Positions 1 through 8,975 of a stretch of DNA of 64,000 bases are shown here, piece after piece. Source of the DNA: Mucilaginibacter limnophilus (GTDB taxonomy: Bacteria; Bacteroidota; Bacteroidia; Sphingobacteriales; Sphingobacteriaceae); assembly GCF_004005815.1 (NCBI RefSeq), contig NZ_SACK01000001.1, forward strand, positions 744,001-808,000. Direction: 5' to 3'. Both the position numbers and the translations under genes were made by a program. The notes below the pieces were generated by a model. The model worked only from the letters and a program-made list of their open reading frames with translations, was not told the DNA's origin and did not search any database. The first letter of the stretch is position 1, and each line of letters starts with the position of its first letter.

Positions 1-428
1 GAATAAATGCCGATTCCTGCATCACGTAAGCCGGCTAAAACTTCTTCAGTGCCATTTATAATAGCAGCGATAACTTCACCGGGGATAAGGTTTTTATTAC
101 GACCGATTGTTGATGACAGCAAAATATTATCCGTAGCGCCTACGCAAAGCAGATCGTCAATATTCATGATGATCGCATCTTGTGCAATGCCACGCCAAAC
201 TGATAGGTCGCCGGTCTCTTTCCAATAGGTGTAAGCTAATGAAGATTTTGTGCCTGCTCCGTCGGCATGCATAATATTACACCACGCAGGGTCGTTGCTT
301 AATATATCGGGTACTATCTTACAAAAGGCTTGAGGAAAAATGCCTTTATCAATATTTTTTATAGCGTTATGTACATCATCTTTAGAGGCGGAAACGCCGC
401 GTTGATCATATCTTTGCGAAGAAATCAT
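1..428 (-). CDS. purM: Phosphoribosylformylglycinamidine cyclo-ligase (AIR synthase), N-terminal part
   Basis: This is the start of a minus-strand gene that runs off the left edge; 142 codons are visible from the ATG at 428-426. The protein begins MISSQRYDQRGVSASKDDVH and continues with HADGAGTKSSLAY and a DAIIMNIDDLLCVGA segment, the N-terminal ATP-binding half of the PurM/AIR synthase family. The enzyme closes FGAM to aminoimidazole ribonucleotide in purine synthesis in the cytoplasm. PurL, which makes its substrate, is encoded at 8976-11198, so two consecutive pathway steps lie in this window but not in one operon. The family call rests on recognised motifs; the C-terminal half cannot be checked here. 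Confidence 0.85.
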   Translation of the reverse strand, partial: MISSQRYDQRGVSASKDDVHNAIKNIDKGIFPQAFCKIVPDILSNDPAWCNIMHADGAGTKSSLAYTYWKETGDLSVWRGIAQDAIIMNIDDLLCVGATDNILLSSTIGRNKNLIPGEVIAAIINGTEEVLAGLRDAGIGIY

Positions 429-488
429 GGGCAAATATAGCCTTTAAACATTTAAAATATTACATTGCCCGCTTCCATCTGTCTGCTT

Positions 489-2270
489 ATGTTCAAAAAT
501 CTGTTCTACAAAATAACCAAATGGCGGCTAAAACTTAACAGCCAACGCAATTTCCTTATATACTGCAGTGCTTTGGCCGGGTTACTTGGCGGATTAGCAG
601 CGGTTGCCCTAAAGTTCCTGGTTCATTTTATGGAAGATGTAAGCCGCAGCATTTCTGCTCATTTGCCATTTCATTTTATATACGTCTTTCTGCCAGCTTT
701 GGGTATCCTGTTTACGGTTATTTATACTCACTTAATAAACCGCGATAAACTTGAAAAAGGTATTGGCAGTATTTTGGTTAATATTAAACGTAATCGCTCA
801 AACATCGCTGCAAACAATATGTACGCGCATTTAATTAGCAGTTCGCTCACAGTTGGTTTCGGCGGATCATCGGGGTTAGAAGCGCCAATTGTTTGCACCG
901 GCGCTGCATTAGGCTCAAATACCGGCAGGTTTTTTAAGCTCACTTCCTACGAAAAAATGGTTCTGATAGGGGCAGGGGCCTCTGCCGGTATAGCGGCGGT
1001 GTTTAACAGCCCTATTGCAGGTGTATTGTTTTCGTTAGAGCTTTTGATAGGAGAAATCACTACTGCAACATTTATCCCCCTGCTTATTGCTTCGGCAACG
1101 GGTGTTGTGGTGTCAAAGGTTTTGTACTCACGGCAGTTATTCCATCTTGCTACTGATGGTTGGGTGATGGCAGCGCTGCCATTTTACATTTTGCTGGCAC
1201 TGTTATGTGGTTGTATCTCAGTGTACATTGCAAACGTTGGCGGCAAACTTGAAAAAGGTATACTGCCAAAACAAAACAGATATGTACGTGCAATTATAGG
1301 AGGTTTATTACTTGGTATTATTATTCTTGTTTTTCCGCCTTTGTTTGGAGAAGGGTATCATGATGTACAGGAGATTCTGAACGGTAATATAGAGATTATT
1401 GCCAACGGTTCGATTTTTAGTGAGTGGTTAAGCCATCCGCTTGCCTTGCTTGGTTTTATTGCCTTGCTTGTATTTTTAAAAATAATAGCTACGGGTATTA
1501 CAATAGGTTCGGGCGGTAACGGCGGTACGTTCGCGCCAACAATGTTTACGGGCGCATTTTTAGGATTATTTATTGCATATGGAATTAACCAAACCGGTTT
1601 GATACATCTTAACACCAGTAATTTTATTGCTGCGGGTATGGCTGGCGCGCTTAGCGGCGTTTTGCACGCTCCGCTTACAGCAATATTTCTTATTGCGGAG
1701 ATTACAGGCGGCTATGTGCTGTTTATTCCGTTGATGATTGTTTCGGCTATTTCATATATAATATCACGCTATTTCAATCCGCACAACATGTATTGGCACC
1801 ATTTGGTGCACGAGCGTAACATCAGGCCCGATCATGACGATGATACCTTGTACGCCATACCGCTTGACAGTGTTATAAACCGGAATTTTTCAGCTATCAG
1901 CAAACATTCTTCTGTAAAGGATTTTTATACTGTGCTTTCACAAACGCAGGCTAATATTTTTCCTGTATTAAATGATGGTGGCTCACTTGAAGGAGTTGTA
2001 TTGCTCGACGAGATACGTAAACAATTGTTTGATACCGATATTGCCGGACAAAACATTGCTGATATAATGATAGCACCGCCTGCAGTGGTTAATTATGGTC
2101 AATCGGTAACAAGTGTAATGGCATTATTTGATGCTAATGATGTATGGCAGTTGCCGGTTGTAAAAGATGATAAATTCATCGGCTTTATATCAAAATCCAC
2201 CTTGCTTGCCAAATACCGCGAAGTATTTATTAGCCAGCACCGGCAGGCTGACCCTTTTGCTCATTATTAA
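489..2270 (+). CDS. CLC-type chloride channel/transporter with C-terminal CBS domains
   Basis: An integral membrane protein of about 593 residues that moves chloride across the inner membrane. Multiple hydrophobic helices fill roughly residues 20-430. The family's selectivity motifs are visible: GSSGLEAP, with the gating glutamate, and GSGGNGGTFAPTMF, the GxFxP motif. The usual first motif GSGIP is not evident, so the ion preference is uncertain. Two CBS domains follow (about residues 460-580), probably sensing nucleotides. The open frame extends to a TTG at 465, but the ATG at 489 (MFKNLFYKITKW) gives a normal N terminus and was chosen. It is transcribed away from purM. Confidence 0.88.
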   Translation: MFKNLFYKITKWRLKLNSQRNFLIYCSALAGLLGGLAAVALKFLVHFMEDVSRSISAHLPFHFIYVFLPALGILFTVIYTHLINRDKLEKGIGSILVNIKRNRSNIAANNMYAHLISSSLTVGFGGSSGLEAPIVCTGAALGSNTGRFFKLTSYEKMVLIGAGASAGIAAVFNSPIAGVLFSLELLIGEITTATFIPLLIASATGVVVSKVLYSRQLFHLATDGWVMAALPFYILLALLCGCISVYIANVGGKLEKGILPKQNRYVRAIIGGLLLGIIILVFPPLFGEGYHDVQEILNGNIEIIANGSIFSEWLSHPLALLGFIALLVFLKIIATGITIGSGGNGGTFAPTMFTGAFLGLFIAYGINQTGLIHLNTSNFIAAGMAGALSGVLHAPLTAIFLIAEITGGYVLFIPLMIVSAISYIISRYFNPHNMYWHHLVHERNIRPDHDDDTLYAIPLDSVINRNFSAISKHSSVKDFYTVLSQTQANIFPVLNDGGSLEGVVLLDEIRKQLFDTDIAGQNIADIMIAPPAVVNYGQSVTSVMALFDANDVWQLPVVKDDKFIGFISKSTLLAKYREVFISQHRQADPFAHY

Positions 2271-2343
2271 TTTGTTCGTTCCGGTTAAACATTAAATAAA
2301 AAGTAAGATTGTGGATTTAATTGGGTTAAATTTTAGCTAAGTG

Positions 2344-2373
2344 TTGCTTTTTATCTGATAATCAATAACTTTG
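2344..2373 (+). promoter_or_regulatory. Bacteroidota-type promoter for the universal stress protein gene
   Basis: TAACTTTG at 2366-2373 matches the -7 consensus TAnnTTTG. A TTGC element at 2344-2347 lies 18 bases upstream, where the -33 box is expected. This predicts a transcription start near 2380 and a leader of about 58 bases before the ATG at 2438. The match was made by eye. Confidence 0.45.
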
Positions 2374-2437
2374 AAATACCGGAACCTAAATTAATAGATG
2401 CTAATGCCGGTAACAGTATTTTTTCAACCTGTTTCAC

Positions 2438-3274
2438 ATGAGTAATTTTCTGGTATTAACCAATTTTACGCCTTCATCACACAATGCCACATTGTATGCT
2501 TTGCAAATTGCAAAAAACATCAGGGCAAATATCACTTTATGCCATGTTATAAGCGGTGGAAACGATCAAATCCGCAGGGAAAAACAAGAAAATTTACGGG
2601 CTGTAGCCGAAAGATTAATGCACGATGACCGGTTAAGTGGTGGTAACGGATATAACCCTGTTGTTGATTATACCTGCCAAAGCGGAAAAATAACTGAAGT
2701 TGCAAAAAGAATATATGAAGATCGTGATATAGCCGTTGTTGTGATTGGTATGTCAGGCTCGGGTGGTGGATTGTTTTCAAGCAGTACAAGTAAAGATATT
2801 ATTGATGAGGCGGAATTTCCCCTTTTAGGCGTACCGGTTAAGGCGGCTTTTAACGGGTTAGGCAAAATTGCGTTTGCAACCAGCCTTCGGGAGAATGATA
2901 TTGACGTGGTTTCATCAATAGCCGAAATAGCGAGGGCTATCAATCCTGAAATTTTGCTGGCGCACGTTACCAACGAGAAATTTGACAACGATGTGCATAA
3001 GCTAAGGGTAAACCACTTTATAAATACAGCCAGCACCCGCTCAAACTACGGTAAGATATTTTACAGGCATATAAAAAGCGTAAATATTGATCAGGGACTT
3101 AACTGGCTTGCTACTAATGGAAATGTAAACATGCTGGCCATAGTGCACCGCAAACAGAAAGGCTTTTCGCTTTTTGAAAGCAGCCATACGCACCATCTGG
3201 CTAAGTCAACCGGGTTACCGCTCTTGGTTTACCCGCCTGCAAATGTTTTGGTGAAAACTGCAATAGTAAACTAA
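2438..3274 (+). CDS. Universal stress protein, tandem UspA domains
   Basis: A 278-residue protein, the usual length for two fused UspA domains. The first domain (about 1-140) ends in the nucleotide-binding loop GMSGSGGGLFSSSTS, which fits the G-x2-G-x9-(G/S/T) pattern of ATP-binding Usp proteins, followed by FPLLGVPV. The second domain (about 145-275) is more divergent and lacks an obvious copy of the loop. These cytoplasmic proteins are typically induced by starvation or stress; the exact role is unknown. It has its own predicted promoter and ends at a terminator shared with the converging glutamine synthetase gene. Confidence 0.85.
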   Translation: MSNFLVLTNFTPSSHNATLYALQIAKNIRANITLCHVISGGNDQIRREKQENLRAVAERLMHDDRLSGGNGYNPVVDYTCQSGKITEVAKRIYEDRDIAVVVIGMSGSGGGLFSSSTSKDIIDEAEFPLLGVPVKAAFNGLGKIAFATSLRENDIDVVSSIAEIARAINPEILLAHVTNEKFDNDVHKLRVNHFINTASTRSNYGKIFYRHIKSVNIDQGLNWLATNGNVNMLAIVHRKQKGFSLFESSHTHHLAKSTGLPLLVYPPANVLVKTAIVN

Positions 3275-3282
3275 ATACAAAT

Positions 3283-3308
3283 AAAAAGGGGCTTGAGCCC
3301 CCTTTTTT
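3283..3308. terminator. Bidirectional intrinsic terminator
   Basis: A perfect 5-bp GGGGC/GCCCC stem with a TTGA loop is flanked by five A's on the left and six T's on the right, so it works on both strands. It separates the converging universal stress protein and glutamine synthetase genes and touches the last codons of the latter. Confidence 0.85.
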
Positions 3309-5481
3309 ATTTAAAGAATAATAGTTCTCTGAATTTTGGCAATGGCCATATCGAATCGTCAACTAATTGTTCCAGTTTATCTACATGGTAACGTATCGGT
3401 TGGAAGAATGAGCGCACCTTTTCGTCGTAATCAATAGCTTTCTGTCGTATATCATCAACCTGGTTGATCTGTTTACGCTGCTGCACCATCTCTTCAACAT
3501 TATTTTTGATGAAGTTTATGTGTTCAGATAGTTTTTTGATAATATCTATCTGCGCGGAATAAGTTTCTTCGCCGAGCCCCAGTTCTTTAAGTCCGCGCAC
3601 ATTTTCAACCAGTTTGCTTTGATATGAAATAGCAGCCGGAATTATCACATTATTGGCAATTTCACCCATAACACGCGCTTCTATCTGCAGTTTTTTGTAG
3701 TAGCTTTCAAGTAATATTTCATGGCGGGCATGCGCTTCGCGAGAGGTGAAAACACCGGTTGATGCAAATAGCTCTTCCGTTTTTTCGTTTACCATAACAT
3801 CAAGCGCTTTAGGTGTAGTTTTAATGTTGGCTAAACCTCTTGCTTCGGCTTCTTTTTCCCACTCTTCGCTATAACCATTGCCTTCAAAGCGGATATTCTT
3901 TGACTCTTTGATGTAGCGTTTAATCACCATCATCAGGGCAACGTCTTTCTTTTCACCTTTGCGTAAAAGCTTATCTACATCGTATTTAAATTTCTTAAGC
4001 TGATCAGCCACAATGAGGTTCAATACCGTCATAGGGCTGGCTGAGTTTGCCGAGGAACCTACTGCGCGTAGCTCAAACTTATTACCGGTAAATGCAAAAG
4101 GCGAGGTGCGGTTACGGTCGGTATTATCAGCAAGTATTTGAGGTATTTTGGGGATGCCTTGCCAAAGCGTGTTCTCTTCTTTTATTTTTTTGCTTAAGCG
4201 AGAGCTTTCAATTTCATCCAAAACTTCGGTTAACTGGCTGCCCAGGAATATAGATATAATAGCAGGCGGAGCTTCATTAGCACCCAAACGGTGATCATTA
4301 TTTACTGATGCAATAGATGCGCGCAACAAATCAGCATGCTCATAAACAGCCTTTATGGTGTTAACAAAAAAGGTAAGGAACATCAGGTTGTTCTTTGGCG
4401 TTTTACCCGGCGAAAGCAAATTTCTCCCTGTATTGGTGATCATGCTCCAGTTGTTGTGTTTACCCGATCCGTTTATACCCGCATACGGCTTTTCGTGCAG
4501 CAGTACTTTAAAGTTATGCCTTTTTGCTACGCGGTCCATCAAATCCATCAGCAACTGGTTATGATCTATCGCTAAATTGATCTCTTCATATATAGGCGCA
4601 CATTCAAACTGTGAGGGGGCCACCTCGTTGTGTCGGGTTTTTAACGGAATACCTAATAATAAAGCTTCGGTTTCCATATCCTGCATAAAGGCGTAAACAC
4701 GCTCTGGTATCGAACCAAAATAATGATCTTCAAGCTGCTGATTTTTTGCTGAGATATGGCCAAACAAAGTACGGCCAGTTAAATACAAGTCGGGACGGGC
4801 GTTAAACAAGGCAATGTCAACCAAAAAATACTCCTGCTCAATACCTAATGAAGCATTTACCTTTTCGATGCTTTTGTCAAAATAATGGCAAACGTCAACA
4901 GCGGCTTTATCAAGTACTGACAACGCTTTTAACAAAGGTACCTTATAATCGAGCGCCTCGCCGGTGTATGATACAAATACTGTAGGGATACATAATGTAC
5001 GGCCCATTATAAAGGCTGGCGACGAAGGGTCCCAGGCAGTGTAACCGCGTGCCTCGAAGGTATTGCGTATGCCGCCACTTGGAAAGCTTGAGGCGTCGGG
5101 TTCCTGTTGTGCAAGCGCGTCGCCCGAGAAACGTTCAATAGCGCCACCATCGGCGGTTGGCTCAAAGAATGAATCGTGCTTTTCAGCAGTACTGCCGGTT
5201 AAAGGTTGAAACCAATGCGTGTAGTGAGTAGCGCCTTTGCTTAATGCCCACGAGCGCATGGCTGATGCCACCTGCTCGGCCATATCACGGGGTATAGGCT
5301 CACCATTATCTATTGAGTTAACTATACTTTGATAGGCTTCGTCAGAGAGATATTCCTTCATTTTCTTTTTATCGAAGACGTTCGCCCCAAAAAAATCAGA
5401 GATTTTGGTAGAAGGCATTTTTACTTCAGGCACAGTGCGGTCCAATACCGACTGCAACGCTTGAAAACGGGTATTCAGCAT
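3307..5481 (-). CDS. glnN: Type III glutamine synthetase
   Basis: A 724-residue cytoplasmic enzyme that condenses ammonia and glutamate to glutamine using ATP. The length is typical of the large GSIII class of Bacteroidota rather than the roughly 470-residue GSI. GSIII features seen are RYTAWDPSSPAFIMG-like sequence near residue 150 (here ARGYTAWDPSSPAF), GIEQEYFLVD with a metal-binding glutamate, NGSGKHNNWSM, HNEVAPSQFE, and a long helical C-terminal region. The start ATG at 5481 gives MLNTRFQALQSVL, normal for the family. A beta-barrel porin gene is divergent across a 568-bp AT-rich spacer, which may hold promoters for both. Confidence 0.95.
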   Translation of the reverse strand: MLNTRFQALQSVLDRTVPEVKMPSTKISDFFGANVFDKKKMKEYLSDEAYQSIVNSIDNGEPIPRDMAEQVASAMRSWALSKGATHYTHWFQPLTGSTAEKHDSFFEPTADGGAIERFSGDALAQQEPDASSFPSGGIRNTFEARGYTAWDPSSPAFIMGRTLCIPTVFVSYTGEALDYKVPLLKALSVLDKAAVDVCHYFDKSIEKVNASLGIEQEYFLVDIALFNARPDLYLTGRTLFGHISAKNQQLEDHYFGSIPERVYAFMQDMETEALLLGIPLKTRHNEVAPSQFECAPIYEEINLAIDHNQLLMDLMDRVAKRHNFKVLLHEKPYAGINGSGKHNNWSMITNTGRNLLSPGKTPKNNLMFLTFFVNTIKAVYEHADLLRASIASVNNDHRLGANEAPPAIISIFLGSQLTEVLDEIESSRLSKKIKEENTLWQGIPKIPQILADNTDRNRTSPFAFTGNKFELRAVGSSANSASPMTVLNLIVADQLKKFKYDVDKLLRKGEKKDVALMMVIKRYIKESKNIRFEGNGYSEEWEKEAEARGLANIKTTPKALDVMVNEKTEELFASTGVFTSREAHARHEILLESYYKKLQIEARVMGEIANNVIIPAAISYQSKLVENVRGLKELGLGEETYSAQIDIIKKLSEHINFIKNNVEEMVQQRKQINQVDDIRQKAIDYDEKVRSFFQPIRYHVDKLEQLVDDSIWPLPKFRELLFFK

Positions 5482-6049
5482 GTTTAATGAATTTTAGGTT
5501 CCGCCAAAATTAAGCTATCCTTTTAATAATGCACAATTTTTATACATGACTTACATAACCTCCCTTCTACTTCGATTTAATTAGATAAATAAACTTGAAA
5601 ACTATTTATAGCATGGTTTTCTGTAAATTTTAGTGATTTTTTTGCTTAAACGTCCTAATTAGTTTATAAAGTTGTCTGTTTTCAATTAAAAAAATGAAAT
5701 TATCAACCTAAAAATAATATTGAAATCGTTTTTTTACGAATAACGTGTGTGAGTTATGTTAATGAATAAGAAATTATTCACAATTTGAACTTAAAATCGA
5801 ACTTTAATTTAAAAATTTTTGATTTTGTGTAATTAAAACTTGTATTTATTAAATAAGCTGTCTATTTTTATGAAAATTTTAATAAAAAAAACATTTATTA
5901 AAAGATTTTAAATTAACGTGCAGCTTAATTGGAATTTTGGCAGAATCGTTTTTGTTTAAAATCTTTTTAAAAGGCAAGGAAATAGAATAATCCGTAATTA
6001 AACTATAATTAAACACAATTCAGACAACTTAATTAATCAATCCATTATC
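5482..6049. other. AT-rich intergenic region between divergent genes
   Basis: 568 bases with no credible ORF and many A and T runs. It must contain the promoters for glutamine synthetase (leftward) and the porin (rightward). I could not find a clean TAnnTTTG box with a matching -33 element, and I see no riboswitch or RNA gene. Confidence 0.5.
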
Positions 6050-7087
6050 ATGAAAAGAAAACTTTTACTATTATCTATTATGTCTGCCGCCATATTTACG
6101 GCAAAAGCGCAGGATTCAACTTTGTCTATCACCGGTTCGGTAGATACCTATTACAAGTATGATTTTGCCGATCCTAAAGGCGGTCTGGGCCAAATCCCGA
6201 CAAGTTTTGCTACAGATCACAATTCGTTATCTATTGGTATGGTTGATATTGCTTTGAAAAAGAAAATCAGCAAAGCGGCTTTTGTAGGGGAGCTATCATT
6301 CGGTCCTCGTGGTCAATATCAGTCAATTCCGGCAGGTGATGGCAATGATTTGAATGGAACGAATTCATTTCATATTCAAAACCTATATATATCATATGAT
6401 TTGACCGATAAATTAAATGTTACAGCCGGTTATATGGGTACATTTATAGGTTATGAAGTAATTAGTCCGACCGCTAATTTTAACTACTCAACTTCTTACC
6501 TGTTTACTAATGGCCCATTCCAAAATGCAGGTTTTAAAGCTACCTATACCTTTTCTGATAAGGTTAGCTTAATGGCAGGTATATTTAACGACCAATGGAA
6601 TGGCTACCGGGCATTTGAAAATGGGATGGATAATTTTGGCGCGCAATTAGGTCTTCACCCTGTTGAAGGATGGGATGCTTACCTGAATGTGATTACCGGT
6701 CACACAATGGGTACCGAATTTGATTTAACAACTGCTTATCAAATTACTGATATGTTTAAATTAGGCTTGAATGCTGCGGTTTACTCATCCTCTGATTATG
6801 CAAAAGCTAACTTCGAACTACCAGGCTTTGCAGGTGTGGCATTGTATCCTCAGGTGGCAGTATCAAGTTCGGTTAGCTTGGGTTTAAGAGGAGAGTATTT
6901 TAAATTTAAGTCTGATGGTCCGGATGTAAAAGCTATTACAGCTACCGCTAACATTAAAGCGGGCCCGCTTACCTTTATTCCTGAAGTTAGACTTGACAGC
7001 TGGAATGAAGAGGCATTTGAAAAAAAGAATGGTGATCCTACCAAATCTGCCAGTCAATTTTTACTGGCTGCCGTTTATGCATTCTAA
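6050..7087 (+). CDS. Outer-membrane beta-barrel porin (BBP2/OmpL-like)
   Basis: A 345-residue protein with a cleavable signal peptide (MKRKLLLLSIMSAAIFTAKA, cut near residue 20) and alternating polar/hydrophobic strands to an aromatic C-terminal end (LLAAVYAF), as expected for an outer-membrane barrel. The opening strand (ITGSVDTYYKYDFADP) and motifs such as YNGYRAFENGMDNFGAQL-type sequence resemble the BBP2 putative porin family of Bacteroidota. The substrate is unknown. Its position divergent from glutamine synthetase suggests a role in nitrogen-source uptake, but this is inference. It ends at a strong terminator. Confidence 0.7.
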   Translation: MKRKLLLLSIMSAAIFTAKAQDSTLSITGSVDTYYKYDFADPKGGLGQIPTSFATDHNSLSIGMVDIALKKKISKAAFVGELSFGPRGQYQSIPAGDGNDLNGTNSFHIQNLYISYDLTDKLNVTAGYMGTFIGYEVISPTANFNYSTSYLFTNGPFQNAGFKATYTFSDKVSLMAGIFNDQWNGYRAFENGMDNFGAQLGLHPVEGWDAYLNVITGHTMGTEFDLTTAYQITDMFKLGLNAAVYSSSDYAKANFELPGFAGVALYPQVAVSSSVSLGLRGEYFKFKSDGPDVKAITATANIKAGPLTFIPEVRLDSWNEEAFEKKNGDPTKSASQFLLAAVYAF

Positions 7088-7121
7088 CAAGCAGAATAAT
7101 TTTAGTTGATTTTTTCATAAG

Positions 7122-7148
7122 GCCGCCTGTCATTCAAGGCGGCTTTTT
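7122..7148 (+). terminator. Intrinsic terminator after the porin gene
   Basis: A perfect 6-bp stem GCCGCC/GGCGGC with a 10-base loop, followed by five T's, 35 bases past the porin stop codon. The next gene starts only 12 bases later, so that gene needs read-through or a promoter overlapping the hairpin. Confidence 0.8.
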
Positions 7149-7159
7149 ATATTTACAGA

Positions 7160-7762
7160 ATGAACAAGATTGTTTTATTGATACTGGTTGTATCGGCTTT
7201 TAGCATAACTTCGGTACATGCACAAAATAAAGATTCATTGTCATTTGATGAGCGTAACAAATATATCTATTACCAGGTAGCAGAAGAGACAAAAGTAAAG
7301 GCTGATACATTATATGAAAGAGCGCTGCATTTTTTGAAGAATGCTTTCGAAAACGACAGGTTGAAATTGAGCAAGGAAGATAAAGATAAGGCTATCTTAA
7401 CCGGTAAGGGCGGTTTTATGGTAACCAAAAAGGCACTTGTATCAATGCAGGACGATGCCAAAATTACCTTTAATATGGTAATAGAGGTTAAGGATGGAAA
7501 ATACCGTTACTGGTTTACCGATTTTGCTGCGATACCTTATCGGCGCGACAGGTACGCTAATTTTAGCCCGGTAGATGGCAAGAAGATTCCCCTTGAGCAG
7601 GGACTGCGTAAACTTGGCCAAAAAACACTTGATGATTACCTGGAGCAAACATTAATAAACTGCAGGAACATCAGCGGTGTGTTAAAAACTTATATGCAAA
7701 AACCATCCGGAACGCCAAAAAATGACGGAATAAAACGGTCTGTTACTACAAAAGAGTGGTAA
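7160..7762 (+). CDS. Secreted DUF4468-like protein
   Basis: A 200-residue exported protein with a signal peptide ending near HAQ (residue 22). The body contains a segment of charged alternating strands (KITFNMVIEVKDGKYRYWF) and then IPYRRDRYANFSPVDGKKIP, which resembles the DUF4468 TBP-like fold of Bacteroidota. The function is unknown. It lies directly after the porin terminator and before its own terminator at 7781-7808, so it may be a monocistronic unit. Confidence 0.55.
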   Translation: MNKIVLLILVVSAFSITSVHAQNKDSLSFDERNKYIYYQVAEETKVKADTLYERALHFLKNAFENDRLKLSKEDKDKAILTGKGGFMVTKKALVSMQDDAKITFNMVIEVKDGKYRYWFTDFAAIPYRRDRYANFSPVDGKKIPLEQGLRKLGQKTLDDYLEQTLINCRNISGVLKTYMQKPSGTPKNDGIKRSVTTKEW

Positions 7763-7780
7763 AAGCCAAATGATAAATTT

Positions 7781-7808
7781 AAAAGCCGGTAATGAACCGG
7801 CTTTTTTT
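7781..7808 (+). terminator. Intrinsic terminator
   Basis: AAAGCCGGT and ACCGGCTTT form a 9-bp stem around a short AATGA loop, followed by a run of T's, 20 bases after the DUF4468-like gene. Confidence 0.85.
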
Positions 7809-7961
7809 ATGCAAAGTTTATACGTTTCTTGTTTAAACATTAAAACTTTTAACATCTTTCCGCTTTGCCAAATAAAATTTTGTGAAAAGCGAATTTTTCA
7901 GAATAATACAAAATATAATATGGTAAATTAGCGTTATAATAGAAACTTAATTCTAACTATT

Positions 7962-8807
7962 ATGCTTATCACCAAATTAGATTTGTACAAGGGCGAGTGG
8001 CTCGATCTTGTATTCACCAATCGCAACAAAAGCTATGGAGCTTATGAGCTACGTCAAAGCTACGGTAAAACCATGACAAAAGCTATGGGTATAGCCTTTG
8101 CTTTTGTAGCTGCCAGTATATTGGCTTTTACTATTAATAAAAAACCAGTTGTTATTGAAAAGCCATTAGTTGATAAAGATATTGAAACAGTTGTTGATTT
8201 ATCGCATGCACCTAAAGTAGAAAAGCCTGTAGAACCGGCTAAATCCGAAATTCCTAAAACACCGCCCCCAGCAAAAGCCGAAGCAGCAAAAACAACAGCA
8301 ATTCCAACAAAGGTAACCTCAGATCCTGTTCCGGATGAACCGCCAACAAAAACTGAAATTGAAACAAGTGCTGTAGGTCCCACAAAATCAGAGGGTGTAA
8401 ATACTCCCGGAAATGCACCTGAAGGAACACCTGACGGCAGCGACAAAGGCGGCGGTACTGTTTCAGGTACAGAAGATACAGGCATCCACGACACATTTGA
8501 AACAATGGAAAAAATGCCCATGCCGGTTGGCGGACAACAAGCCTGGACCAAATTTTTGCAACGGAATTTAAGGTTCCCATCAGAGGCACAAGAGCAAGGC
8601 GTAAACGGCAGGGTATTTATCAGTTTTATTATTGAAAAAGATGGAAAACTTTCAGATATAACCGTTTTACGCGGCGGCGAGCATGGTTTTGGAGAAGAAG
8701 CTTTGCGTGTGCTTAAAAAAGCCGCCGCCTGGACACCCGGCATTCAAAACGGCCGTCCGGTACGCGTTAAGTATGTTATCCCTATAAACTTTCAAATGCC
8801 CGAGTAA
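7962..8807 (+). CDS. TonB-family energy transducer
   Basis: A 281-residue inner-membrane protein. A short cytoplasmic N terminus with the motif NRNKSYGAYELRQSY, typical of Bacteroidota TonB proteins, is followed by one transmembrane helix (about residues 42-60). Next comes a Pro/Lys/Thr-rich periplasmic spacer (about 75-165) and a C-terminal TonB domain (about 195-281) with FPSEAQEQGVNGRVFISFII and the closing VRVKYVIPINFQ. TonB couples the proton-motive force to SusC-type receptors, three of which are encoded here, though nothing ties this copy to any one of them. It is flanked by terminators and looks monocistronic. Confidence 0.9.
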   Translation: MLITKLDLYKGEWLDLVFTNRNKSYGAYELRQSYGKTMTKAMGIAFAFVAASILAFTINKKPVVIEKPLVDKDIETVVDLSHAPKVEKPVEPAKSEIPKTPPPAKAEAAKTTAIPTKVTSDPVPDEPPTKTEIETSAVGPTKSEGVNTPGNAPEGTPDGSDKGGGTVSGTEDTGIHDTFETMEKMPMPVGGQQAWTKFLQRNLRFPSEAQEQGVNGRVFISFIIEKDGKLSDITVLRGGEHGFGEEALRVLKKAAAWTPGIQNGRPVRVKYVIPINFQMPE

Positions 8808-8843
8808 TATTACCTAAATCCTTATAAATTGATGTTTTACTGT

Positions 8844-8873
8844 AAGCGATGGATTATTATCCGTCGCTTTTTT
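8844..8873 (+). terminator. Intrinsic terminator after the TonB gene
   Basis: A 6-bp AAGCGA/TCGCTT stem with a 14-base loop that can pair further, followed by six T's, 37 bases past the stop codon. Confidence 0.75.
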
Positions 8874-8939
8874 GCTTTTCTTATCAGCGTTTCTATATAG
8901 CTTTCTGCCTTTTACCTTTCCGCTTTCGCCTGATTTTCC

Positions 8940-8947
8940 TAATTTTG
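8940..8947 (+). promoter_or_regulatory. -7 box upstream of purL
   Basis: TAATTTTG matches the TAnnTTTG consensus, 29 bases upstream of the TTG start of purL. A weaker TTTC at 8917-8920 sits at -33-like spacing. The leader would be short, about 20 bases. Confidence 0.45.
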
Positions 8948-8975
8948 CGCATCCTTTCAAAATAAATATAAAACA

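Noticed and set aside
8060..8743. A 227-codon minus-strand frame inside the TonB gene
   Set aside because: It is the reverse of the Pro/Ala/Lys-rich TonB spacer, which naturally lacks stops; the forward protein has clear TonB domains.
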